Shown one piece after another: positions 1 through 6,375 of a stretch of DNA of 64,000 bases; positions within the stretch are counted from its first letter, which is position 1; each line of letters begins with the position of its first letter. The notes under the pieces were generated by a model, which saw only the letters and a list, made by a program, of their open reading frames with translations, had not been told where the DNA came from and searched no databases. The DNA comes from Namhaeicola litoreus (lineage in GTDB: Bacteria > Bacteroidota > Bacteroidia > Flavobacteriales > Flavobacteriaceae), in the NCBI RefSeq assembly GCF_042679565.1, contig NZ_JBHTMY010000002.1, positions 1 to 64,000 of the forward strand, written 5' to 3'. The translations under genes were made by a program, and so were the position numbers.

Positions 1-102
1 GACATCAAACATTTCTTTAAGAGTTTCACTATAATTTTGATCTGTTTGTCCATAAACATTTGACAGTAAACAGAACATGACGATAATTAGAATTTTTTTC
101 AT
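1..102 (-). CDS. Cassette gene A: exported protein, N-terminal fragment cut by window edge
   Basis: Only the first 34 codons lie in the window, starting at the ATG at 102-100. They encode a typical signal peptide (MKKILIIVMFCLLSNVYG, probable cleavage before QTDQ), then the start of a mature region with the pattern YSETLKEMF. That pattern faintly recalls the beginning of DUF2059-type exported proteins, but too little is visible to assign a family. It is the outermost visible cassette gene, 24 bp from the start of the attC-like site at 127. Its cassette should end off-window with a site opening GTAAGCTAAC. Confidence 0.75.
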   Translation of the reverse strand, partial: MKKILIIVMFCLLSNVYGQTDQNYSETLKEMFDV

Positions 103-126
103 GAATTTTAAATTAGTTAAATGTAA

Positions 127-304
127 GCTAACGGTTATGGTTATGATTGCGGCGCGATTAATTGTTTGCGTTTGAGCGGCAAGCTGACGAGTTACAATTG
201 TGCCGCGAAAATGCAAAAATAGGTTTGCTCGCTACCTTAATTTTTATTGATTTCTTGATGTTTCTAGCTTGTAAAATGCGCGCTGAATTATAACCAGTGT
301 TGGC
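127..304 (-). other. attC-like site of cassette B
   Basis: This 178 bp imperfect palindrome lies between cassette genes B and A. Read on the minus strand it runs from GCCAAC (304-299) to GTTAGC (132-127). The outer arms pair GGTTATAATT...GCGCG with CGCG...AATCATAACC and leave unpaired bulge bases. An inner stem pairs TGCCGC with GCGGCA. The first bases with flank, TAATGCCAAC (308-299), are the exact inverse complement of the cassette start GTTGGCATTA (684-675). It is about 93% identical by eye to the next site. Confidence 0.85.
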
Positions 305-305
305 A

Positions 306-656
306 TTAGTTTTTTGAAATAAACTCAGTTATAATACTTTTGGACTTATCCACTATTTCCTCTGCTTCAGAAGATTTACCTGAAACTTTAAAGGAAAAAC
401 TATCAATTTTTGTTTCACCTAATTTACTCTCCTTATTATATTCGAAACTCAGAGAAATTGGTTTATTTGGAGGGTTATTTTTAAATGATTCCAAAATAAA
501 GTCCCAATCAAAATTCCTTAGCTCGTCTATATTTTCAGCAGAAATGTCATAGCTTAAAGTACCAGTATCCACTTTAAATTTTGAACTTTCATTCTGTGAA
601 TAAATTGCAGATGCGACTAAAAAAAATACTAAAAAAATTAAATTCTTGCTTTTCAT
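306..656 (-). CDS. Cassette gene B: small exported hypothetical protein
   Basis: This 116-residue protein has an N-terminal signal peptide (residues 1-20, ending AIYSQ), then a hydrophilic mature domain of about 95 residues without cysteines. The mature part alternates short beta-like segments (SFEYN, DSFSFKVS) and ends in a Lys/Glu helix. I do not recognise the family. The TAA stop at 308-306 lies inside the extended recombination core, so the cassette has no spacer after its gene. The start is the only ATG that keeps the signal peptide. Export to periplasm or outside is inferred. Confidence 0.75.
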   Translation of the reverse strand: MKSKNLIFLVFFLVASAIYSQNESSKFKVDTGTLSYDISAENIDELRNFDWDFILESFKNNPPNKPISLSFEYNKESKLGETKIDSFSFKVSGKSSEAEEIVDKSKSIITEFISKN

Positions 657-678
657 TGTTATTTGATTTTAAATTAAT

Positions 679-856
679 GCCAACGGTTATAGTTATGATT
701 GCGGCGCGATTAAGTCTTTGCGTTTGAGCGGCAAGCTGACGAGTTACAATTGTGCCGCGAAAATGCAAAAATAGTTTTGCTTGCTACCTTGATTTTTCTT
801 GATTTCTTGATGTTTATAACTTGTAAAATACGCGCTGAATTATAACCGATGTTGGC
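679..856 (-). other. attC-like site of cassette C
   Basis: This 178 bp imperfect palindrome is nearly identical to the site at 127-304, with about 13 differences by eye, most of them outside the stems. On the minus strand it opens with GCCAAC (856-851) and closes with GTTGGC (684-679). Outer arms GGTTATAATT/AATCATAACT and GCGCG/CGCG are present, and so is the inner TGCCGC/GCGGCA stem. The flanked opening TACCGCCAAC (860-851) is the exact inverse complement of cassette C's start GTTGGCGGTA (1766-1757). Confidence 0.85.
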
Positions 857-869
857 GGTATGTGCTTTT

Positions 870-1751
870 TTAATTTGTCCAATTCTCAATTTTCCCGTTG
901 TCCTCAATCCAGATTTCAATATAGATGTCTTCAGATATCGGTTTTCCCTTATCTAAGATAATGTCGAATTTCAAATCTTTTAAAGCTGTCGTCATTTTGT
1001 CAATGCAAAAATTAAATTCGTCTTGGTCGTAATATTCATCAATTTGTTCGTCAGATAGAGCCATTCTGACCTTTGAAACAACTCCATTTTCGTTAATTGT
1101 CACAAAATATGTTTCAGAACAGTCGAATTCATTGGGGTTCTTCCATTTCGCTTTTTTCAGCTTCTTAAATAGCAAGTCGGATATTTTACTCTTATCACGT
1201 CTATCGATTCTTTTCGGGTCATCGATATAATTGTCGAAATCTTCTTCTCTTTCAACAAGTCCATTTTTAATAGTTAAAACTGTTTCTCTTGCAAATATTG
1301 TGTAGAAAACTCCGTCCCATCTTACGACTTCATCGTTCAATGGAAAATTGATGTATCCGTCAAACCAATTAATAAAAACTTTTCCATTTTTCAACCTTTC
1401 ACCAAAAATGGATTTCATTTTTTCATTGGATTGGCTTTTGTCTATTTTCCCATTCCTTAGTTCACCACAATTGATTATGTCAATCAAGAACAAACTGTTA
1501 TTCTCTATCAGGTAGATTGCCTGATAACCCCGCCAGCAATTAAAAGATGCTCCTTCTCGAAACGTGAGTCCAAAAAGTTGTTCTGTTTCTGTTGAGTTTT
1601 GCCGTTGCAAATATTCTTCAAGAATCAGGTTGTAAGTGGCTATTGTGTCTTTTCCAAAAACCACATAGTCTGGCATCTGTGGACTCGCGAAAATTTCTGT
1701 TGTCCAAAATGTCAGAAAAGCAATTAATATATGTTTGATTCTTTTTGTCAT
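870..1751 (-). CDS. Cassette gene C: exported hypothetical protein
   Basis: This 293-residue protein has a probable signal peptide (residues 1-22, ending EIFAS). The mature part carries single cysteines in NCWRGY, NCGEL, FDCSE and NFCID, which could form disulfides in the periplasm. Its C-terminal third (YFVTINENGVVSKVRMALS, then a helical LKDLKFD segment and a beta strand) resembles the TonB-C-like or energy-transducer-like tail found in many Bacteroidota exported proteins, but I cannot confirm this. No catalytic motif is seen and the family is not recognised. It is the largest cassette in the window (about 1.08 kb). Confidence 0.75.
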   Translation of the reverse strand: MTKRIKHILIAFLTFWTTEIFASPQMPDYVVFGKDTIATYNLILEEYLQRQNSTETEQLFGLTFREGASFNCWRGYQAIYLIENNSLFLIDIINCGELRNGKIDKSQSNEKMKSIFGERLKNGKVFINWFDGYINFPLNDEVVRWDGVFYTIFARETVLTIKNGLVEREEDFDNYIDDPKRIDRRDKSKISDLLFKKLKKAKWKNPNEFDCSETYFVTINENGVVSKVRMALSDEQIDEYYDQDEFNFCIDKMTTALKDLKFDIILDKGKPISEDIYIEIWIEDNGKIENWTN

Positions 1752-1760
1752 TGCATTACC

Positions 1761-1891
1761 GCCAACGGTTTCGTATAACCGTCAGTTACGGGTTAATAAG
1801 CGTTATTTTTCGGTTTAGTACAGGCTTTAGCAATTCCGAGTGGATTCGGACGTAGTCGAATCCGCCGTAATTGCGGTTATACATTGTTGGC
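1761..1891 (-). other. attC-like site of cassette D
   Basis: This 131 bp site differs in sequence from those of B and C but has the same architecture. Minus-strand arms are GTATAACCG paired with CGGTTATAC (9 bp, perfect), a bulge, then TTACGG paired with CCGTAA. Inside is a perfect 7 bp stem, GGATTCG/CGAATCC, with an 8-nt loop. It opens with GCCAAC (1891-1886) and closes with GTTGGC (1766-1761). The flanked opening TGTTGCCAAC (1895-1886) is the exact inverse complement of cassette D's start GTTGGCAACA (2503-2494). Confidence 0.85.
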
Positions 1892-1900
1892 AACAGTAAT

Positions 1901-2485
1901 TTAGCAATCATTTCCAATGTATAAAGTCAAATTCCATTTTCCATTTATTTTTTCAAATCCAAGCATTGTAATTGTCCCAACTTCTTTTAGTTCATATTCA
2001 GCGTAGAATATATTTTTCGAAAAATTAAATGTATTGTTCCACTCTTCATCAATTCCAATTTCATTTAAAAATTCCCAATCAAAATGCACCCAATTATTTT
2101 CTTTTAAAATATAAGTTTCTTCACAAGCTCCAATAACTGCTATGAGGGTTTCAAAATCTATATGCGTTTTTTGAAAATCAGGGTCAGAAATAAATCTTTG
2201 ACTAAATTCCAAAAAATCTTTCGGAATCAATTTTTTGTCAGAGTAGGTTTCAGATACTTTTTGATAATTTTTAGCTTTTTCAAAAGCCAAATCCCAATCA
2301 TAATTTTCAACTTTACCCTTTTTGTATATTTCATAAATCGAGTCCATTTTAATTTCCATTTGTTCTTGTTCAGTTATGGATTCCGATTCTTGCTTTTCAG
2401 TTTTTACTTCAGGCTCAATTTCCTGCTTTTTTTGTTTGCAAGAAATAATTAATAGAAGTAAAAAAGCTAGTTTAAGTATTCTCAT
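1901..2485 (-). CDS. Cassette gene D: lipoprotein, DUF4348-like
   Basis: The start was set at the ATG at 2485-2483 because it opens a lipoprotein signal with lipobox LIISC (Cys16). A longer reading frame from 2578 would run through the attC core. The protein has about 194 residues. An acidic linker rich in Glu/Lys/Gln (about residues 17-45) precedes a folded domain with FLEFSQRFISDPDFQKTHI and ending GKWNLTLYIGNDC. The pattern F-x2-F...F-x2-DxxFQ resembles the DUF4348 family of Bacteroidota lipoproteins (family recalled, not searched). Function is unknown; it is probably anchored in a membrane facing the periplasm. Confidence 0.75.
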   Translation of the reverse strand: MRILKLAFLLLLIISCKQKKQEIEPEVKTEKQESESITEQEQMEIKMDSIYEIYKKGKVENYDWDLAFEKAKNYQKVSETYSDKKLIPKDFLEFSQRFISDPDFQKTHIDFETLIAVIGACEETYILKENNWVHFDWEFLNEIGIDEEWNNTFNFSKNIFYAEYELKEVGTITMLGFEKINGKWNLTLYIGNDC

Positions 2486-2497
2486 TTTCTTATTGTT

Positions 2498-2626
2498 GCC
2501 AACGTTTAGTATATGAAAAGTAGGCGATTTTGAAGCACCAACCTTTCGGTTAAACACAAAGTTTGATACGAGCCACAAGCCTTGTTTTTATTACTATTTC
2601 GCCTATTTTTTATATACATTGTTACC
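2498..2626 (-). other. attC-like site of cassette E
   Basis: This 129 bp imperfect palindrome opens (minus strand) with GGTAAC (2626-2621) and closes with GTTGGC (2503-2498). Its arms pair GTATAT with ATATAC and TAGGCGA with TCGCCTA, separated by unequal bulges. The flanked opening GCAGGTAAC (2629-2621) is the exact inverse complement of cassette E's start GTTACCTGC (3287-3279). This opening core differs from the GCCAAC of the other sites, and its partner at the far end of the cassette differs in the matching way. Confidence 0.85.
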
Positions 2627-2634
2627 TGCTGGCT

Positions 2635-3267
2635 TTATTGTTTTCTTTTAAATTCAGGTGTGCATAGACTACCTGTCGCACCGCTTCCATAATTTAAAAC
2701 TATATTATCTTTATAAAACATACTCGTACAATCATCCGAATATTCTTCTTGCTGTTCAACGGTCAAATTTTCATCAAATACCAGAAAGCTTAAAAGTGCC
2801 ATTCCGCTAAAGCCGTATTCGACTTCAATTGGTTTTCTGTTACATATTCCTATACAATTTGCTTTCTCTAGCTTTTCATATAATTTGCTGAATGTTTCTG
2901 AAGTCCAGTTCAATTTATTCTTAACTAATTCCAAGGATTTCGTCTTTCCGTGATATTTCTTTTCGTATTCGGTTTGAGGGGTTTCTTTATAGTCATCCAA
3001 GTCTACATCCCACTGTCCGAATAATTTTTCTCGTTCCGTTGAATCCTGAGTTGGTGCATATACAAATAAGTCAACATTACTTGAGGAATTGTATTGAATT
3101 CTTACAATATAGTTTTCTGGAATTATCTCATTGAAGTAGTTTTTCAAGTCAGTTATTTCATTTGATTTTTCATCAATATTATTTTTCATTCCTTCGATCG
3201 AGTTCATTCCGCAACTTGAAAGGACGATTGGAATAATTAGAAGACTTATTAGATGACGTATTTTCAT
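2635..3267 (-). CDS. Cassette gene E: lipoprotein of unknown function
   Basis: This 210-residue protein has a lipoprotein signal peptide with lipobox LSSC (Cys19). The mature part has a short helical N-terminal segment (about residues 20-50), a beta-rich middle with a YIVRIQYN strand, and a C-terminal half carrying NCIGIC, DDCTSM and SLCTPEF cysteines that could pair outside the cytoplasm. I do not recognise the family. It is the first cassette after the presumed attI site, where newly integrated cassettes are expected in an integron. The gene lies about 20 bp from the crossover core. Confidence 0.75.
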   Translation of the reverse strand: MKIRHLISLLIIPIVLSSCGMNSIEGMKNNIDEKSNEITDLKNYFNEIIPENYIVRIQYNSSSNVDLFVYAPTQDSTEREKLFGQWDVDLDDYKETPQTEYEKKYHGKTKSLELVKNKLNWTSETFSKLYEKLEKANCIGICNRKPIEVEYGFSGMALLSFLVFDENLTVEQQEEYSDDCTSMFYKDNIVLNYGSGATGSLCTPEFKRKQ

Positions 3268-3281
3268 TTTTTCAGCTTGCA

Positions 3282-3314
3282 GGTAACGTGTTATACTAAA
3301 ACTAAAATAGTTAT
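3282..3314 (-). other. attI-like primary recombination site
   Basis: The core GGTAAC (3282-3287; GTTACC on the minus strand) lies 27 bp after the stop codon of the recombinase and marks the recombinase-proximal end of cassette E. The adjoining bases (AACGTGTTATAC) resemble the closing side of the attC-like sites (AACGGTTTCGTATAAC, AACGTTTAGTATATG). No matching left arm is present, so this half-site is not palindromic, as expected for an attI rather than an attC. The recombinase's 3' end may contribute to the site. Confidence 0.6.
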
Positions 3315-4472
3315 TTATAAGTTTAAATCGCGGGATATCGTTAGTTTTTTATCGCCATTATCAGTTTCCATAAATGTCTTTACCATTGTATCCAAAGGAC
3401 TCTCTATCGCCAACATATCCCTTTTTGCTACATGGGTATATACCATGGTCGTCTCGGGCCTCGAATGCCCTAACAATACCTGAATATACCGTATGTCAAC
3501 CCCGTTTTCTAATAAATGTGTGGCATAACTATGCCTCAAAGTATGCGGGGTTACCAACTTCCTGATCCCGGCCTTTTTGCAACTCTTCCTCAAAAAATTC
3601 CTTATACTTCCTGCCGTATAAGGCTCACCGGCTTTTGTTCCCTCTACAAAATAAATTTCAGGCTTGTAACTAAACAAATAATTATTCAACAAAGGCAAAA
3701 AACTGTTCGCCAAAATAACATACCTGTCCTTTCTGCCCTTGCCACTCTTTACGATCAACTGCCTTCGCGAAATATCAATATGACTCAATTTTAAATTGAT
3801 CAACTCACCTATCCTCAACCCCGCAGAATATAGCAAAGCCAAAATAGCGCGGTGCTTTAAATTTTGAGTTACCTGCAACAAACGCAAAACCTCTTCTTTA
3901 GCAAGTACCGAAGGTAAAAACCTACTCTTTTCCGGACTGTCTAAAGCCACATTATCAATCAAACAATCGCTGTACAAATTCTTAAAATGCCTGATAGCAC
4001 TTATCACCTGCCTGTGCGTACTGGCCGAATATTTTCTGCTCAAATAAACATCTTCCACAAATAATTCTACATCGCGATTACTCAAAGTCTCTATAGGCCT
4101 TCCTTTGGTATAATATAAAAACTCCAAAATATGATTGTAATAACTTTTTACTGTACTTTCACTGTAAAGTTTACCTCTCAAATACTTGACATAAGCATGT
4201 ATAATCTTGAGCGTTTCTTTGTCAAAATCATCCGAAGTAAGTTTTGTTTTGGTCTGTTTTGCAGCATTTAATCGCTTTATTTCTGATGGAAATAAATTCT
4301 TTAACAGTTGCTCGTTTTCTTTATTGAAATTGAGATACCATTTGCCTCTAGATTTACTCCAAATACAACCGATAGATTTTACCTGTTGAATCAATTCGTG
4401 GTTATAACGGAATTCGATCAAATAAACTTTTTTACCTTGATGATGACCCTCGGTTACTGATACTTTTGCCAT
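3315..4472 (-). CDS. Integron-type tyrosine recombinase with HARP-like N-terminal domain
   Basis: This 385-residue protein contains all tyrosine-recombinase catalytic residues: R220 (in GLRIGE), K245 (GKGRKDR), H310 and R313 (HTLRHS), H336 (LLGHS) and Y345 (MVYTHV). Residues about 88-170 form the SAM-like core-binding domain, with the STHRQ motif also seen in IntI proteins. The C-terminus has ESPLD, also typical of IntI. Between the catalytic Lys and the HxxR box there are only about 60 residues, so the extra insertion of canonical IntI is missing. Residues 1-65 form an added domain whose F-x-Y...LI...K-x-I...W...K-W pattern resembles HARP domains. The gene is divergent from the NhaC gene. 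It probably integrates and excises the adjoining cassettes. Confidence 0.85.
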   Translation of the reverse strand: MAKVSVTEGHHQGKKVYLIEFRYNHELIQQVKSIGCIWSKSRGKWYLNFNKENEQLLKNLFPSEIKRLNAAKQTKTKLTSDDFDKETLKIIHAYVKYLRGKLYSESTVKSYYNHILEFLYYTKGRPIETLSNRDVELFVEDVYLSRKYSASTHRQVISAIRHFKNLYSDCLIDNVALDSPEKSRFLPSVLAKEEVLRLLQVTQNLKHRAILALLYSAGLRIGELINLKLSHIDISRRQLIVKSGKGRKDRYVILANSFLPLLNNYLFSYKPEIYFVEGTKAGEPYTAGSIRNFLRKSCKKAGIRKLVTPHTLRHSYATHLLENGVDIRYIQVLLGHSRPETTMVYTHVAKRDMLAIESPLDTMVKTFMETDNGDKKLTISRDLNL

Positions 4473-4866
4473 TTTGCTTCCAATTAATCACAGCTTCGCA
4501 ACTGTTAATTACAAAAAAACCAAAAGGTTAACATGCAGCTAACAGAGACTGCCAAAAAATGGCGACAAAAAAACAGGGGGAGTGCAAAATGAGATACTAA
4601 TTAAATCATTTTTTTGTAAATTTTAACGAAAATATTAACATTTTTTAACACTTTCTTTAAATAATTAATTTCGAAGATTTTACACGATAAGAGCCAATGT
4701 TTTTTGTCTTAAAAACACCGCTAAAATTTGAGTTGCAAAAATTCACTGACTCAGTAAAATTGTAGACATTCAAAAATCAAAAGCTTGCGATAAAACAAAA
4801 CAGATGCATTTCCTTAAGTTTTTTTTACATTTACCGCTTTAATTCAATCTCGAAAATTATTTTTTA
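4473..4866. other. Divergent 394 bp gene-free region
   Basis: This region lies between the divergent recombinase and NhaC genes and contains no ORF of note. It is strongly AT-rich and should hold both promoters. No perfect TAnnTTTG element was found; a near match TACATTTA lies upstream of the NhaC gene. An inverted repeat, GTTAAC-ATGCA-GCTAAC (4527-4543), sits about 55 bp upstream of the recombinase start. Its second arm is identical to the core GCTAAC at 127-132. Confidence 0.5.
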
Positions 4867-6345
4867 ATGGATTATGGAATCCTCTCGGTCTTACCACCGG
4901 TCATTGCCATCATACTTGCCCTAAGAACTAAACAAGTTTATATCGCCCTACTTTTTGGAATTTGGTTTGCTTGGCTCATCATGAATGATTGGAACTTTTT
5001 AACCGGAACCATCGCTTTTATTGAAGCCTTGGTTAACGTTTTTAAATCCGAAGGAAATACCAGAACCATTATGTTTAGCGCTTTAGTGGGCGCCCTACTC
5101 CTATTCATTCAATACTCGAGAGGGGTAGAAGGGTTCATCAATATGATCAACCGTTTGATCGAAAAAATTGAAACAAAAAAACAAGGAAAAAGCAGAACAA
5201 TTGTTCAGTTGTTTGCCCTTATCACCGGACTATTACTTTTTGTAGAAACCAGTATCAGTTCGCTAACCGTAGGTACTTTGTACAGACCTATTTTTGACAG
5301 ATTAAAAATCTCAAGAGAAAAACTCGCCTATATTGCAGATTCAAGTTCGGCTCCTTCTTCTATCTTGATTCCGTTTAATGCCTGGGGCGCATTTGTTATG
5401 GGTTTGTTGCTCACGCAAGGTATAGACAATGCATTTCCGGTGATGATGGCTTCTATCAAATTTAATTTTTACCCAATCCTTACCATTTTGCTGCTCTTTT
5501 TTATCATTATAACCGGAAAAGATTTCGGACCGATGAAAAAGGCTGAGAAACGCACCCGGGAAACAGGACAGCTTCAAAATGAAAATAGCACCCCTTTGGT
5601 TTCAGAATCAATCACGTCTTACGAACCCAAAGAAGGAATCAAAGCGCACGCCTACAACATGATTGTTCCTCTGTTTACCATGGTGGCCATGATGCCCATT
5701 ACACTGGCCTATACCGGATGGAGCAGCGTAGATAAATCAAATGGGTTTATAGACCATTTAACCCAAGCCATCAGCAATGGTTCTGGTTCTTCGGCGGTAC
5801 TCTATTCGGTGATATCTGCCATTTTAGTGAGTATGGTTCTTTACAGAGCTCAGGGTATGATGAAGTTAAAAGAAATGGTCGACCTGGTCTTTAAAGGAAT
5901 TAGTGAGTTAATGCCTTTGGCACTTTTAATGATGCTGGCCTTTGCTATTTCTGAAGCGTGTAACCAACTGGGCACCGGACAGTATGTGGCAAATTGGTCG
6001 AAAGACTTTTTGTCGCCGGAACTTTTACCTGCCGTGATTTTTTTGATCAGCGGATTCATCGCTTTTTCTACCGGAACTTCTTGGGGAACTTTTGCCATCA
6101 TGATGGCTATTGCTATTCCTATGGCAGAAACGCACCAGGCTAACGTACTCCTGGTGATTGCAGCAACTTTGGGAGGCGGTGTGTTCGGAGACCACTGTTC
6201 GCCTATTTCAGACACCACCATTATTTCATCTATGGCCTCGGCAAGCGATCATATAGACCACGTAAGAACACAGTTGCCCTATGCTCTATTTACAGGGGTA
6301 ATTAGTATTTGTCTGTATTTGATCATGGGCTACGCTTTCCATTAA
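4867..6345 (+). CDS. nhaC: Na+/H+ antiporter, NhaC family
   Basis: This 492-residue integral membrane protein has about 11-12 hydrophobic segments. It carries the NhaC-type hallmark near its C-terminus, GDHCSPISDTTIISSMAS, and a matching first-half motif, ADSSSAPSSILIP, reflecting the inverted-repeat fold of the ion-transporter superfamily. A hydrophilic loop at about residues 225-260 separates the two halves. It probably exchanges external protons for cytoplasmic sodium, or a related solute, at the inner membrane. The start at the first ATG gives a complete first helix. It is divergent from the cassette recombinase and precedes era. Confidence 0.85.
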   Translation: MDYGILSVLPPVIAIILALRTKQVYIALLFGIWFAWLIMNDWNFLTGTIAFIEALVNVFKSEGNTRTIMFSALVGALLLFIQYSRGVEGFINMINRLIEKIETKKQGKSRTIVQLFALITGLLLFVETSISSLTVGTLYRPIFDRLKISREKLAYIADSSSAPSSILIPFNAWGAFVMGLLLTQGIDNAFPVMMASIKFNFYPILTILLLFFIIITGKDFGPMKKAEKRTRETGQLQNENSTPLVSESITSYEPKEGIKAHAYNMIVPLFTMVAMMPITLAYTGWSSVDKSNGFIDHLTQAISNGSGSSAVLYSVISAILVSMVLYRAQGMMKLKEMVDLVFKGISELMPLALLMMLAFAISEACNQLGTGQYVANWSKDFLSPELLPAVIFLISGFIAFSTGTSWGTFAIMMAIAIPMAETHQANVLLVIAATLGGGVFGDHCSPISDTTIISSMASASDHIDHVRTQLPYALFTGVISICLYLIMGYAFH

Positions 6346-6352
6346 TTTCAAT

Positions 6353-6360
6353 TACCTTTG
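6353..6360 (+). promoter_or_regulatory. -7 element (TACCTTTG) upstream of era
   Basis: TACCTTTG matches the Bacteroidota sigma-A -7 consensus TAnnTTTG and ends 15 bp before the era ATG. No clear -33 TTG is seen at 17-21 bp spacing. Confidence 0.5.
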
Positions 6361-6375
6361 CTCAAAATTATCGAA

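Larger units (their letters stand above)
1..4472 (-). mobile_element. Integron-like cassette array with its recombinase
   Basis: Five co-oriented single-gene cassettes (one incomplete at the window edge), four attC-like palindromes, one attI-like site and a tyrosine recombinase occupy this stretch. The cassettes span about 132-683, 684-1765, 1766-2502 and 2503-3286. Each complete cassette starts with a 9-10 bp sequence whose exact inverse complement opens its own attC-like site, and this sequence differs between cassettes. That is the hallmark of circularisable integron cassettes. The recombinase is XerC/D-like rather than a canonical IntI and is transcribed toward the cassettes. The arrangement is read directly from the sequence; activity is inferred. 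Confidence 0.85.

Noticed and set aside
710..919. Minus-strand ORF of 69 codons across the cassette C site
   Set aside because: It lies almost wholly in the palindromic recombination site and overlaps the real gene C end; no protein-like features.
1901..2578. Longer version of cassette gene D starting at 2578
   Set aside because: The extra residues run through the attC core and arm, and would bury the lipoprotein signal that starts at 2485.
3315..4472. Recombinase as a phage or conjugative-element integrase
   Set aside because: No phage or transfer genes nearby, no tRNA target or direct-repeat att pair; the cassette-style sites fit an integron-like role better.
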